Assembly: GCF_001766675.1 (NCBI RefSeq)
Contig: NZ_MJLT01000067.1
Span: forward strand, 1-64,000
Source of the DNA: Arthrobacter sp. SW1
Lineage (GTDB): Bacteria > Actinomycetota > Actinomycetes > Actinomycetales > Micrococcaceae
DNA length: 64,000 nt
Direction: 5' to 3'
Positions 7,788 to 17,404 of the stretch are shown one piece after another (within the stretch, counting starts at the first letter, position 1; the number at the start of each line of letters is the position of its first letter). A model generated the notes under the pieces. The model worked only from the letters and a program-made list of their open reading frames with translations. It was not told the origin of the DNA and searched no databases. Position numbers and translations under genes: made by a program.

Positions 7788-9491
7788 TCAGCGCCGCCGG
7801 CGCGAAGAATTACCGAAAATGCCGCGCATCAGCTCGCGGCCGAGCTGGGTTCCGATGGAGCGCACCATGCTCTTCAGGCCGCCGCCGAGCGCGCCGCCCA
7901 GGGCCCCGGCAATGTCTCCCAGCCCGCCGCCGTCGTTCTGTCCTCCGGAACCCTGCGGAACCGGGGCCGGTGCCGGTGGCAGGTCGGCGGGCGGCGCCTG
8001 CGGGGCGGGGCGGCTGCTGGGCCGGCCGAGGATTTCCTCTTCGATGCGGCGGGCCTCGGCGTCGATGACGTTGGGATCGCTGCTGGCCGGTACCGGTGGC
8101 TGCCCGGGCGCGGCGTCTCCCGTGGGGGCCGCGGCCTGGCCGTTGAGTTTCTCGTAGGCAGAGAGGTTGTCCACGGCCGTGCCGTACTTGACCAGCAGGG
8201 ACGAGGAGCCCACGGTGCTGCGGACGAGTTCCTCGGCGCTGGGGCCCATGACGGACTCGGGGGCGCGCAGGCGGGTCAGGGCCACCGGGGTGGGCGCGCC
8301 TTTTTCGTTCATCACGGTGATGACGGCCTCGCCGATGCCGGCGGAGGTGAGGGTTTCTTCGAGGTCATAGTCGCTCACCGGGAAGGTGGACACGGTGGCC
8401 TTCAGGGCCTTGGCGTCCTCCGGGGTGAAGGCGCGCAGGGCGTGCTGGATGCGGTTGGCCAGCTGGCCCAGGACGTCGGCGGGCACGTCCTTGGGGGTCT
8501 GGGTGACGAAGAAGATGCCCACGCCCTTGGAGCGGATGAGCCGGACCGTGGTGGTGATGGCCTCCAGGAACGCCTTGGATGCGCCGTTGAACAGCAGGTG
8601 TGCTTCGTCCAGGAAGAAGACGAGCTTGGGCTTGTCCAGGTCCCCGGCCTCGGGCAGGTCCTCGAACAGGTCCGCGAGCAGCCACATCAGGAACGTGGAG
8701 AAGAGCATGGGCTTGGACTGCAGCGTGGGAAGCTCCAGGCAGCTGATGACGCCGCGGCCGTCCGGTGCGGTGCGGAGGAGTTCTGCGGTATCGAACTCCG
8801 GCTCGCCGAAGAACTTCTCCAGGCCCTGGGCTTCAAGGCCCACCAGTTCACGCAGGATGACGCCGGCGGTGGCCTTGGAAAGACCGCCCAGCTGCTCGAG
8901 CTCGGACTTGCCTTCGTCCGAGGTGAGGAACTGGATGACGGCGCGCAGGTCCTTGAGGTCGATCAGCTCCAGGTTCTTCTGGTCCGCGAAATGGAAGATC
9001 AGCTGCAGGCTGGATTCCTGGGTGTCGTTGAGCTCCATGATGCGGGACAGCAGGATGGGACCGAAGGAAGTCACGGTGGCGCGGACGGGAATGCCGTTGC
9101 CGTCTCCGCCGAGGGCCAGGAATTCCACGGGGAAGTTCTTGGCGGACCACTGCTGGCCCAGGCTCTCCGTGCGGGCCGTGAGTTTTTCGCTGGCGGTGGC
9201 CGCGGTGGCCAGGCCGGAGAGATCGCCCTTGATGTCCGCGAGGAACACGGGGACGCCTGCCGTGGACAGTTGCTCCGCCATCATGTGCAGCGTGACGGTC
9301 TTGCCCGTACCGGTGGCGCCGGCCACCAGGCCGTGGCGGTTCATCATCGACAGCGGGAGCCGGACCTGTGCTTCCTTGCGGACTTCACCGTCCACGATGG
9401 CTGCACCGAGTTCGATGGTGGCGCCTTCAAGGGTGTAACCCTGCTGGATGGTGGCGATTTTCTCTTCTGCGGTTTTGTTGGCCATGCGCAT
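7788..9491 (-). CDS. HerA/FtsK-like ATPase, DUF853 family (YjgR type)
   Basis: This 567-residue P-loop ATPase has Walker A GATGTGKT at 58-65 and Walker B LVFFLDEAH at 290-298. The DUF853 signature segments FLADIKGDLSGLA (83-95) and TQTPKDVPADVLGQL are also present. The family is related to HerA helicases but has no established substrate; E. coli YjgR is the known relative. The C-terminus after about 440 is Pro/Gly-rich and ends RRRR. Two ATGs six bases apart (9491 and 9485) are possible starts; AGGG lies about 8 bases before the first. The gene is divergent from the sugar isomerase gene at 9556 and shares its 64-base intergenic region. Confidence 0.85.
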   Translation of the reverse strand: MRMANKTAEEKIATIQQGYTLEGATIELGAAIVDGEVRKEAQVRLPLSMMNRHGLVAGATGTGKTVTLHMMAEQLSTAGVPVFLADIKGDLSGLATAATASEKLTARTESLGQQWSAKNFPVEFLALGGDGNGIPVRATVTSFGPILLSRIMELNDTQESSLQLIFHFADQKNLELIDLKDLRAVIQFLTSDEGKSELEQLGGLSKATAGVILRELVGLEAQGLEKFFGEPEFDTAELLRTAPDGRGVISCLELPTLQSKPMLFSTFLMWLLADLFEDLPEAGDLDKPKLVFFLDEAHLLFNGASKAFLEAITTTVRLIRSKGVGIFFVTQTPKDVPADVLGQLANRIQHALRAFTPEDAKALKATVSTFPVSDYDLEETLTSAGIGEAVITVMNEKGAPTPVALTRLRAPESVMGPSAEELVRSTVGSSSLLVKYGTAVDNLSAYEKLNGQAAAPTGDAAPGQPPVPASSDPNVIDAEARRIEEEILGRPSSRPAPQAPPADLPPAPAPVPQGSGGQNDGGGLGDIAGALGGALGGGLKSMVRSIGTQLGRELMRGIFGNSSRRRR

Positions 9492-9524
9492 AGCTTAGCC
9501 CTGCGCAGTGACGGCCGGGATTGC

Positions 9525-9542
9525 TTGGAAAGCGCATTCCAA
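9525..9542. promoter_or_regulatory. LacI-type operator upstream of the isomerase gene
   Basis: TTGGAAAGCGCATTCCAA is an 18-base palindrome with 16 symmetric positions and a central GCGC typical of LacI-family sites. It lies 13 bases before the ATG at 9556. Nearly the same site occurs at 13962-13977 and 14010-14025 beside the LacI gene, so that repressor probably controls all three. Confidence 0.75.
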
Positions 9543-9555
9543 TTAGCGTGGTCGC

Positions 9556-10299
9556 ATGACATTGAATCCCGGCCTGTGTTCAGTGACGCTGCGCTCGCGC
9601 AGCATTGACGAGGTGGTGGCCATTGCGGCGGACGCCGGGCTGGCCGGCATCGAATGGGGCGGCGACGTCCACGTGCCGGAAGCCGCCGCTGCCGCCCGGG
9701 CCAAAGCGGCCTGCGCCGAAGCGCAGCTGCGGATCTTCTCGCTGGGCTCCTACTACCGCGCCGGTACCTTCGGGGAGTTCGAGCCGGTCCTGGACGTGGC
9801 CTCCGCACTGGGTGCACCTCGCGTCCGCATCTGGGCGGGCAGCGTGGAACCGCACGAGGCCGACGCCGGGACCTGGGACGCGGTGGTCGAAGACACCCGG
9901 CGGATCGCCGCACTCGCGGCCGGGCGGGGCGTGGACCTCGCCTTCGAATTCCACAACCGCTCCCTGACCGCCACCGTCGACGGCACCCTCGAACTCTTGG
10001 ATCGCGTGGACCGGCCGAACGTGGGCACCTACTGGCAGCCCGCCGTCGGGGTTTCCGATACGGAGGCGCTCGACGCACTGCGGAGCCTGCTTGGCCGGTT
10101 GATGGGCATCCACTGTTTTTCCTGGTGGCCGCACGGCGAGCGGCTGCCGCTCGATGCCCGTTCGGCGCTGTGGGAGGGAGTGCTGGAAACCGCGCGCGGC
10201 AGTGAGCGGGACCTCGACGTGATGCTCGAATTCGTGGCCGATGACCTTCCGGAGAACCTGCTCCGCGACGCGGCGACCCTGCGGGGCTGGCTCGGCTAA
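9556..10299 (+). CDS. sugar phosphate isomerase/epimerase (xylose-isomerase-like TIM barrel)
   Basis: This 247-residue protein has the AP-endonuclease-2/xylose-isomerase TIM-barrel pattern. It includes AADAGLAGIEWGGDVHVP, metal-ligand-type acidic and His residues in LAFEFHNRS, and a late MGIHCFSWWP strand. Family members isomerise or epimerise sugars or keto-sugars using a divalent metal; the substrate here is unknown. The operator at 9525-9542 matches the sites at the LacI gene, so it probably belongs to the same catabolic regulon as the genes at 14077-17293. Its stop overlaps the convergent kinase gene stop by 4 bases. The ATG at 9556 is the first in frame after the operator; no clear ribosome site was seen. 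Confidence 0.85.
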   Translation: MTLNPGLCSVTLRSRSIDEVVAIAADAGLAGIEWGGDVHVPEAAAAARAKAACAEAQLRIFSLGSYYRAGTFGEFEPVLDVASALGAPRVRIWAGSVEPHEADAGTWDAVVEDTRRIAALAAGRGVDLAFEFHNRSLTATVDGTLELLDRVDRPNVGTYWQPAVGVSDTEALDALRSLLGRLMGIHCFSWWPHGERLPLDARSALWEGVLETARGSERDLDVMLEFVADDLPENLLRDAATLRGWLG

Positions 10300-11419
10300 G
10301 GAGCCGGCAGCCGCACGGTCGCCAGGAGCCCGCCTGCCGGGAGCGCGTCGAGCGTGAGCGTTCCGCGGTGGGCGGTGACGATGCTCTTGACGATTGCCAG
10401 TCCGAGGCCCGCTCCCGCATGCCCATCTCCCGTATGCCCGGTCCGGACCCGTTCGTTGCCGCGGCGGAACGGCTCGGTGAGAGTCGGCAGTATCTCCGGG
10501 GCGAGCTGCGGGCCGGTGTTTTCGACGGCGAGCACCGCGCCGCCCGGCACCACATGCGTGCTGATCCGGACAGTACCGTGGTCAGGCAGGTTGTGGACGA
10601 TCGCGTTGTGCGTGAGGTTCGTGACCATCTGCAGCAGCAGTGCCTGGGAGCCGGCGACGGCGGCCACCTCGCCTGAGACCTCGAGCCCGACGCCGCGTTG
10701 TTCGGCCAGGGGGAGCAGGGTTTCGGCGGCTTCCTCCGCGAGGAGCGACAGGTCGACGCGCTCCGGCGTGAAGGAACGCTGGCCGGCCCGGCTGAGCAGG
10801 AGCAAGGCCTCCGTGAGCTCGATGGCGCGGGAATTGACGGTATGGAGGCGGGCGATGAGCTCATCGGTATCCGTGTCCGGATCGTTGCGGGCCACCTCCA
10901 GGAGGGACTGCGTGATGGCCAACGGCGTGCGCAGTTCATGGGAGGCGTTGGCGGCGAATCGCCGCTGCTCGCCGACGTGGGCCTCGAGCCGCTCAAGCAT
11001 CGTGTCGAAGGCATCGGCCAGTTCGCGGAATTCGTCCTGCCCGCCTGGCATCCCGATCCTGTGCGAGAGTGATCCTCCTGCGGCCTGGCGGGTGGCTGCC
11101 GTGATTTTCGTCAGGGGCGCAAGCATCCGGCCGGCCAGGAACCAGCCGCCCGCCAGGCCGAACACCAACAGGAAGACCATCGCCCACACAGCACGCGGGA
11201 CGAAGGCCTTCTCGAGGTCGCTGCGGCTTGGGACAGGGAGGCCGTACAGGTCGACCAGCGCCGACGAGTCCGGGACGTAGCGCAGCAGGAACAACCAGAC
11301 GACGGCGAGCAGCAGCACGCCGGCGACCATGAGGAAGCCCGCATAGCTGAGCGTGAGTTTGATGCGGACGCTCAGGCCGGGCGGCCTCGCTGTACCTGGC
11401 CTCGCTGTACCTCGCGTGT

Positions 11420-11423
<4 letters not shown>
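10296..11423 (-). CDS. sensor histidine kinase
   Basis: This 375-residue kinase has membrane helices at about 24-47 and 80-97 with a very short outer loop. A HAMP segment lies at about 98-150, the HisKA phosphoacceptor His162 is in NASHELRTPLA, and HATPase_c motifs include NLTHNAIVHN and GAGLGLAIVKS. The short loop suggests sensing at or within the membrane. The ATG at 11423 overlaps the stop of the response-regulator gene by 4 bases (11420-11423), and this is why longer in-frame starts were rejected. It forms an operon with that regulator and lies near a VanY-like carboxypeptidase, so cell-wall sensing is a reasonable inference. Confidence 0.93.
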
Positions 11424-12088
<665 letters not shown>

Positions 12089-12177
12089 AGTGCCTCCATG
12101 CTAGGCGTCGGCGCATATCGCGGGTGTATGGAAATCCGCATACGCCCTGGCAACACGGCACGGCCTTGACTGCTTCC

Positions 12178-12849
12178 ATGCCGTATTTACACCAAACGCA
12201 CAAGCCCCGCCGCAGGTGGATACCCGCGCTCCTCGCCGCGGGAGCGGTGGCGGCCGCGCTCGCTGCTGCCCAGCCTTTGGCCGCATCCCTCGCGTCGCCG
12301 TCTATGTCTGCACCGGCCGAGAGCTCGGAGGCCAGCGGTTCGCCGGTGATCGAGGTTCCAGGTGTCCAGGGGCGGGAAGCTGACCCGCCGGGCCGCCCGC
12401 AGCCCCACGGTGGCGTGTTCGACGACGGCGCAGTGTTCGACGACGGCGCTCCCGCCGTCGCGAATTTGGACGCCGCCTTGCTCGGCGCGCTGCGGGAGGC
12501 TGCCGCGGCTGCCGCAGCGGACGGCGTGGAGTTCCAGATGACCAGTGGATGGCGCTCCGCGGAGGAACAGCAGCGGCTGCTCGACGACGCCGTCGCCCGC
12601 TATGGGTCCGAGGAGGAAGCCCGGCGCTGGGTGGCCACCCCGGAGACATCCAGCCACGTGTCGGGGAACGCCGTGGATATCGGCAAGGCGGATGCGACGG
12701 CCTGGTTGTCGCGGCACGGCGCGGCGTACGGCCTGTGCCAGATTTACGCCAACGAACCCTGGCACTATGAGCTGCGCCCCGAAGCCGTTACCGCCGGCTG
12801 TCCCGGAATGTACGCCGACCCGACCCAGGATCCGCGGATGCAGCAGTAA
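12178..12849 (+). CDS. D-alanyl-D-alanine carboxypeptidase, VanY family
   Basis: The 223-residue protein has an N-terminal signal or anchor (about 13-40, after RRR) and a Pro-rich linker with a small internal duplication (VFDDGAVFDDG). The zinc peptidase domain spans about 95-215. Zinc ligands and catalytic residues are visible: His160 and Asp167 in SSHVSGNAVDIG, Glu193 and His196 in NEPWHYEL. The family removes terminal D-Ala from peptidoglycan stems outside the cell. The start is uncertain: ATG 12178 is preferred, but a GTG at 12124 is in frame and neither has a clear ribosome site. It is divergent from a two-component system. The stop abuts the convergent LacI stop. Confidence 0.87.
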   Translation: MPYLHQTHKPRRRWIPALLAAGAVAAALAAAQPLAASLASPSMSAPAESSEASGSPVIEVPGVQGREADPPGRPQPHGGVFDDGAVFDDGAPAVANLDAALLGALREAAAAAAADGVEFQMTSGWRSAEEQQRLLDDAVARYGSEEEARRWVATPETSSHVSGNAVDIGKADATAWLSRHGAAYGLCQIYANEPWHYELRPEAVTAGCPGMYADPTQDPRMQQ

Positions 12850-13905
12850 CTATGCCCGCGCCGTGCTGCGCCGCAGACGCACTGTGCCGCTGATCCCGGC
12901 GGAGGCGGCGCCGTCGGGGTCTGCCCCGGAATCCAAGAGCGCGCCGAGCGTCACCTGCCGGCCGATGTCCTCCAGCGGCAGGCCCACCGTGGAGAGCTCG
13001 GGCTGGAGGTCCCGGAGCCATTCAATGTCGTCGAAGCCGGCCAGAGCGGCGTCTTCCGGGACTGAAAGACCGTCCCCGCGCAGGGCGGCGGCGACGCCGA
13101 TCGCCATCACATCGTTCCCCGCAAAAATGCAGGGCCGCGCGCTCTCTGCCCGCAAGCGTGCGGCGAGCCGGGAGCCGGCGTCGAATCCGCCGTCGCGGTT
13201 GAAGGCTGCGTGCAGTACCTCCGCGGCAGGCCGCCCGGCGTCCGCCAGTCCGCGCTGGAAGCCGCGAACGCGCTCGTCCGAGGTGGCCAGGCCGTCCGGT
13301 CCCGCCGCGATCACGAACGGGCCATCGTGGCCGGCGGCGAGTTCCGTGGCCAGCTGCCGGGCGAGTTCCTCGTTGGGGACGGGCAGCGTGCTGTAGCCGT
13401 CAATTTCCGGCAAGCCGATGATTCCCTGCCCGACGACGCCGAGCCGGCCGCCGTTGCGGCAGTACCGTTCGAGCTCGGCGGCGAGGTCCTGGTTGGCGGC
13501 GGCGTCTTCGGCCCGGTGCGAGCGGGAGCCGGCGATGACGATCGCGTCCGCGCGGCGCGCGGCGAAGGCCGCGGCGGCCTCCTTCTCTCCGGCGGGCGTG
13601 CCATCCGTGGTGGCCAACAGGACCATGCGCCGCTTCTGGTGTGCCGCCTCCTGGACGCCGCGGGCGATGGCCGAGAAGTAGGGGTCGGCGATGTCATGGA
13701 CGATCAATCCGATGAGGCCGGTGCTGGATTTCGCGAGGGCCTGGGCCTGGAGGTTGGGTACGTAGCCGAGGGATTCGGCGGCCTTTCGGACGCGTTCGGC
13801 GATGCCTGCCCCGGGCGTCCGGGCCGAGCCGTTGAGCACCCGGGAAGCGGTGGCGGGGGAGACGCCCGCGAGCTTGGCTACCTCGGCCAGCGTGCTTGCA
13901 GCCAC
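12850..13905 (-). CDS. LacI-family transcriptional repressor
   Basis: This 351-residue regulator has an N-terminal helix-turn-helix (TLAEVAKLAGVSPATASRVLNG, about 4-25). The hinge helix follows near 45-58 and a periplasmic-binding-protein-like sugar-sensing domain comes after it. The GTG at 13905 is chosen because AAGGAAA lies just upstream and the HTH begins four residues in; longer forms start inside the operator region. Its gene is divergent from the dehydrogenase operon. Operators at 13962-13977 and 14010-14025 lie between them and a third at 9525-9542, so it most likely represses itself, the 14077-17293 operon and the 9556 gene until an unknown sugar-derived ligand binds. Confidence 0.93.
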   Translation of the reverse strand: MAASTLAEVAKLAGVSPATASRVLNGSARTPGAGIAERVRKAAESLGYVPNLQAQALAKSSTGLIGLIVHDIADPYFSAIARGVQEAAHQKRRMVLLATTDGTPAGEKEAAAAFAARRADAIVIAGSRSHRAEDAAANQDLAAELERYCRNGGRLGVVGQGIIGLPEIDGYSTLPVPNEELARQLATELAAGHDGPFVIAAGPDGLATSDERVRGFQRGLADAGRPAAEVLHAAFNRDGGFDAGSRLAARLRAESARPCIFAGNDVMAIGVAAALRGDGLSVPEDAALAGFDDIEWLRDLQPELSTVGLPLEDIGRQVTLGALLDSGADPDGAASAGISGTVRLRRSTARA

Positions 13906-13961
13906 GGATTTCCTTTCCCTTGTGCGGTCTCCGCCCATTATGGCAGCTTGCGGGAAAGTTC

Positions 13962-13977
13962 TGGAAAGCGCTTGCCA
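13962..13977. promoter_or_regulatory. LacI-type operator 1 of the divergent region
   Basis: TGGAAAGCGCTTGCCA is a near-perfect palindrome (14 of 16 positions symmetric) located 57 bases upstream of the LacI GTG. It matches the site at 9525-9542. Confidence 0.75.
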
Positions 13978-14009
13978 AGGTGGATGCCGACGTGCACACT
14001 GGAGCAAAT

Positions 14010-14025
14010 GGGAATGCGCTTTCCA
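14010..14025. promoter_or_regulatory. LacI-type operator 2 of the divergent region
   Basis: GGGAATGCGCTTTCCA differs by one base from the reverse complement of the core of the 9525 site. It lies 52 bases before the dehydrogenase ATG. The two sites are 48 bp apart centre to centre. Confidence 0.75.
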
Positions 14026-14076
14026 TCAATCCGCACAACGACTGGCCGGGCACTCGCCCGGGACCTTGGAGGACAC

Positions 14077-15246
14077 ATGGGCTTCGAAACAAAGACGATC
14101 CGGATCGCCATGAACGGCATCACCGGCCGCATGGGCTACCGCCAGCACCTGCTGCGCTCCATCCTGCCCATCCGCGACGCCGGCGGCTTCACCCTGGAGG
14201 ACGGCACCCGGGTGCAGGTGGAGCCCATCCTGGTGGGCCGCAACGAGGCCAAGATCCGGGAGCTGGCCGAAAAGCACAAGGTGGCCGAATGGACCACGGA
14301 CCTGGACGCCGTCATCAACGATCCCTCGGTGGACATCATCTTCGACGCCTCCATGACCAGCCTCCGTGCCGCGACCCTCAAAAAGGCCATGCAGGCCGGC
14401 AAGCACATCTTCACCGAAAAACCCACGGCGGAAACCCTCGAAGAAGCCGTGGAGCTGGCGAGGATCGGCAAGGAAGCCGGGGTCACCGCCGGCGTCGTGC
14501 ATGACAAGCTCTACCTCCCCGGCCTGGTGAAGTTGCGCCGCCTGGTGGACGAAGGTTTCTTCGGCCGCATCCTCTCCATCCGCGGCGAGTTCGGCTACTG
14601 GGTCTTCGAAGGCGACATCCAGGCTGCGCAGCGCCCGTCCTGGAACTACCGCAAGGAAGACGGCGGCGGCATGACCACGGACATGTTCTGCCACTGGAAC
14701 TACGTGCTGGAAGGCATCATCGGCAGGGTCCGGAGCGTCAACGCAAAGACCGCCACGCACATCCCGGTCCGCTGGGACGAAACCGGCAAGGAATACCAGG
14801 CCACCGCGGACGACGCCTCCTACGGCATCTTCGAACTCGAGACCCCGGGCGGCGATCCCGTGATCGGCCAGATCAACTCCTCCTGGGCCGTGCGCGTCTA
14901 CCGCGACGAACTGGTGGAATTCCAGGTGGACGGTACGCACGGCTCCGCCGTCGCCGGCCTGAACAAGTGCGTCGCCCAGCAGCGCGCCCACACGCCCAAA
15001 CCCGTCTGGAACCCGGACCTGCCGGTCACCGAATCCTTCCGTGACCAGTGGCAGGACGTCCCGGCCAACGCCGAACTGGACAACGGCTTCAAGCTGCAGT
15101 GGGAGGAATTCCTGCGGGACGTCGTCGCCGGCCGCGAGCACCGTTTCGGCCTGCTCTCCGCCGCCCGCGGCGTCCAGCTCGCCGAGCTCGGCCTGCAGTC
15201 CTCGGCCGAACGCCGCACCATCGATATCCCGGAGATCGTGCTCTGA
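14077..15246 (+). CDS. Gfo/Idh/MocA-family NAD(P)-dependent sugar oxidoreductase
   Basis: The 389-residue protein opens with a Rossmann motif (IRIAMNGITGRMGYRQ) and has the family EKP motif at 114-116 (FTEKPTAETLEEA). A C-terminal alpha/beta substrate domain follows. Family members oxidise a sugar or inositol hydroxyl, often at C3, with NAD(P). The ATG at 14077 follows TTGGAGGA, which settles the start. It is the first gene of a tight three-gene operon (TGATG then ATGA junctions) under LacI control. It probably produces the keto-sugar that the DUF993 and TIM-barrel proteins process; the sugar itself cannot be read from sequence. Confidence 0.9.
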   Translation: MGFETKTIRIAMNGITGRMGYRQHLLRSILPIRDAGGFTLEDGTRVQVEPILVGRNEAKIRELAEKHKVAEWTTDLDAVINDPSVDIIFDASMTSLRAATLKKAMQAGKHIFTEKPTAETLEEAVELARIGKEAGVTAGVVHDKLYLPGLVKLRRLVDEGFFGRILSIRGEFGYWVFEGDIQAAQRPSWNYRKEDGGGMTTDMFCHWNYVLEGIIGRVRSVNAKTATHIPVRWDETGKEYQATADDASYGIFELETPGGDPVIGQINSSWAVRVYRDELVEFQVDGTHGSAVAGLNKCVAQQRAHTPKPVWNPDLPVTESFRDQWQDVPANAELDNGFKLQWEEFLRDVVAGREHRFGLLSAARGVQLAELGLQSSAERRTIDIPEIVL

Positions 15247-16460
15247 TGGCGGCCCTCCTTCTCCCGAGCCCCGACGGCGGCACGCGCCCTTACGCCCTCC
15301 GCCCCGCGACGTCCTGGGCCAAGCCGTCCGCGCCTTTGACGTCGCGCCGCGCCTACGCTGCCGCCCACGTCATCCCGCTCACGACAGCGGACAACACCCC
15401 GGCTGCCCCGGCTTCCCTCGACTGGGACAACACCCTGGCCTACCGCCACGAGCTCTGGTCTTACGGCCTCGGCGTGGCGGACGCGATGGACACCGCCCAG
15501 CGCGGCATGGGCTTGGACTGGGCCGCCACGCAGGAGCTGATCCGCCGCAGCGCGAAGGAGGCGGCCGCCGTCGCCGGTTCCTCACAGCCGGCGACGGCGG
15601 ACATGTCCGTCCGTGACCTCCTCGCCTGCGGTGCCGGAACCGACCAGCTGGACCTTGGGTCCCTGCCGTCCGGGGCCGCCGGCCTGGCGGCCGTGATCGA
15701 GGCGTACCGCGAGCAGATCGCCGTGGTCAGCGGTGCCGGCGCCAAAGTGATCCTCATGGCCTCGCGCGCTTTGGCCCGCGTGGCAAGCGGCCCCGAGGAC
15801 TACCTGCACGTCTACTCCACCTTGCTGCAGGAGGTGTCCGAGCCGGTCATCCTGCACTGGCTGGGCACCATGTTCGACCCCGTGCTCGCCGGGTATTGGG
15901 GTTCGGACGACGTTGAGCAGGCCACGGAGACGTTCCTTTCCCTTATCCGCGAGCATGCGGACAAGGTGGACGGCGTGAAGGTCTCGCTCCTGGACGCCGC
16001 GCACGAGGTGGCGCTGCGCGCGGCGCTGCCCGCCGGCGTCAGGCTCTACACCGGGGACGATTTCAACTACCCGGAACTGATCGACGGCGATGGCACCCAC
16101 CACTCGGACGCGCTGCTGGGCATCTTCGCTGCCATCTACCCGGCGGCCTCGGCGGCGCTGCAGAAATACGACGCCGGCAACCCGGCCGAGGCGCGGGCCA
16201 TCCTGGACTCCACCCGTGAGCTCGGCAAGCACATCTTCAGCGCACCGACCTTCTACTACAAGACCGGAATCGCGTTCCTGTCCTGGCTCAACGGCAAGCA
16301 GCCGGGCTTCCAGATGGTGGGCGGGCTGCACTCCGGGCGTTCCGTGCTCCACCTGGCCCGCACCTTCGAACTGGCGGACCAGGCAGGGCTGCTGTTGGAT
16401 CCCTCGCTGGCGGAGTTCCGCATGGCCGGTTTCCTGCGGGTGAACGGGGTGGGAGCATGA
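15246..16460 (+). CDS. DUF993 (dihydrodipicolinate-synthase/aldolase-like) protein
   Basis: This 404-residue protein matches DUF993, a TIM-barrel family placed near DapA-type aldolases. Recognisable segments are IPLTTADNTPAAPASLDWDN, VILHWLGTMFDPVLAGYWG, DGVKVSLLDAAHE with a candidate Schiff-base lysine, and LYTGDDFNYPELI. Activity is not established for the family; aldol or retro-aldol cleavage of a sugar acid is the best guess. Its ATG overlaps the previous stop (15246) and its stop overlaps the next ATG, so the three gene products are probably made together. Confidence 0.85.
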   Translation: MAALLLPSPDGGTRPYALRPATSWAKPSAPLTSRRAYAAAHVIPLTTADNTPAAPASLDWDNTLAYRHELWSYGLGVADAMDTAQRGMGLDWAATQELIRRSAKEAAAVAGSSQPATADMSVRDLLACGAGTDQLDLGSLPSGAAGLAAVIEAYREQIAVVSGAGAKVILMASRALARVASGPEDYLHVYSTLLQEVSEPVILHWLGTMFDPVLAGYWGSDDVEQATETFLSLIREHADKVDGVKVSLLDAAHEVALRAALPAGVRLYTGDDFNYPELIDGDGTHHSDALLGIFAAIYPAASAALQKYDAGNPAEARAILDSTRELGKHIFSAPTFYYKTGIAFLSWLNGKQPGFQMVGGLHSGRSVLHLARTFELADQAGLLLDPSLAEFRMAGFLRVNGVGA

Positions 16461-17293
16461 GTTTCGATCGGCTGTCCCTCAACACCGCCACCACCAAGAA
16501 GTGGACCCTCGCCGAGGCCGTGGAGGGCTGCGTCCGCGCCGGGATTCCCGCGATCAGTCCGTGGCGGGACCGTGTGCACGAGGCCGGGCTGGACAAGGCC
16601 GCGCGGATGATCCGCGAGGCCGGCCTGCGCGTCTCTTCGCTCTGCCGCGGCGGTTTCCTCACCGCGCCCGACGCCGACGGGCAGGCCGCCGCGCTCGCCG
16701 ACAACTTCGAGGCGGTCCGCGAAGCCGTGGCGCTGGAGACGCGGGAACTGTTCCTCGTCGTCGGCGGCCTCGCCCCCGGCGAGAAGGACGTGGTGGCTGC
16801 CCGGCAGCGCGTGGCGGACCGCCTGGAGGAACTGGTGCCGTTCGCCGTTGAGAACGGCGTGCGCTTGGTGTTGGAACCGCTGCACCCGATGTACGCCGCG
16901 GACCGGGCGTTGATCTCCACGCTGGGGCAGGCGCTGGACCTCGCGGCACCCTACCCGGCGGACGCCGTCGGGGTGGCCGTGGATACCTTCCACGTGTGGT
17001 GGGATCCGGAGCTGAAGGCGCAGATCCAGCGGGCGGGGCGGGAAAGCCGGCTCGCCTCGTACCAGGTATGCGATTTCAACCTCCCGATCGCCTCTGACGC
17101 CCTGCTGTCCCGCGGCATGATGGGCGACGGCGTGATCGACTTCGCGACCATCGGCGGCTGGGTGCGCGACGCCGGATACACGGGCGATATCGAGGTGGAA
17201 ATCTTCAACCAGGAAATCTGGGACGCCGACGGAAATGCCGTGCTGGAGACCATGAAAAAACGGTACGCGGAACTGATTTTGCCCTACGCCTGA
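16457..17293 (+). CDS. sugar phosphate isomerase/epimerase (TIM barrel)
   Basis: The 278-residue protein belongs to the xylose-isomerase-like TIM-barrel family. Metal-site-type residues are seen in LVLEPLHPMYAADRA, AVDTFHVWWDP and YQVCDFNLP, with a late DIEVEIFNQEIW. It acts on a keto-sugar or derivative as an isomerase, epimerase or lyase. Its ATG overlaps the DUF993 stop by 4 bases. It is a distant relative of the 9556 protein, so the regulon holds two enzymes of this fold. The operon ends in the strong hairpin at 17306. Confidence 0.88.
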   Translation: MSFDRLSLNTATTKKWTLAEAVEGCVRAGIPAISPWRDRVHEAGLDKAARMIREAGLRVSSLCRGGFLTAPDADGQAAALADNFEAVREAVALETRELFLVVGGLAPGEKDVVAARQRVADRLEELVPFAVENGVRLVLEPLHPMYAADRALISTLGQALDLAAPYPADAVGVAVDTFHVWWDPELKAQIQRAGRESRLASYQVCDFNLPIASDALLSRGMMGDGVIDFATIGGWVRDAGYTGDIEVEIFNQEIWDADGNAVLETMKKRYAELILPYA

Positions 17294-17305
17294 GGCTGTG
17301 ACAAA

Positions 17306-17346
17306 GGCCTCCCTCCGGCGCCCTTGACGGCCGCCGGAGGGAGGCC
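17306..17346 (+). terminator. terminator of the sugar operon
   Basis: A 15-bp perfect GC-rich stem (17306-17320 with 17332-17346) with an 11-base loop begins 13 bases after the stop at 17293. No T run follows. Confidence 0.8.
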
Positions 17347-17404
17347 CGAGCATTGAGCGTAGCGTTCGGTTCTCGGACGTTTTTTCATGTGTTTTTGGCC
17401 GGAA

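Noticed and set aside
7542-9608. 688-codon plus-strand frame opposite the HerA-like ATPase
   Set aside because: It contains no recognisable motif and lies entirely across a gene with intact Walker motifs; it is a shadow frame.
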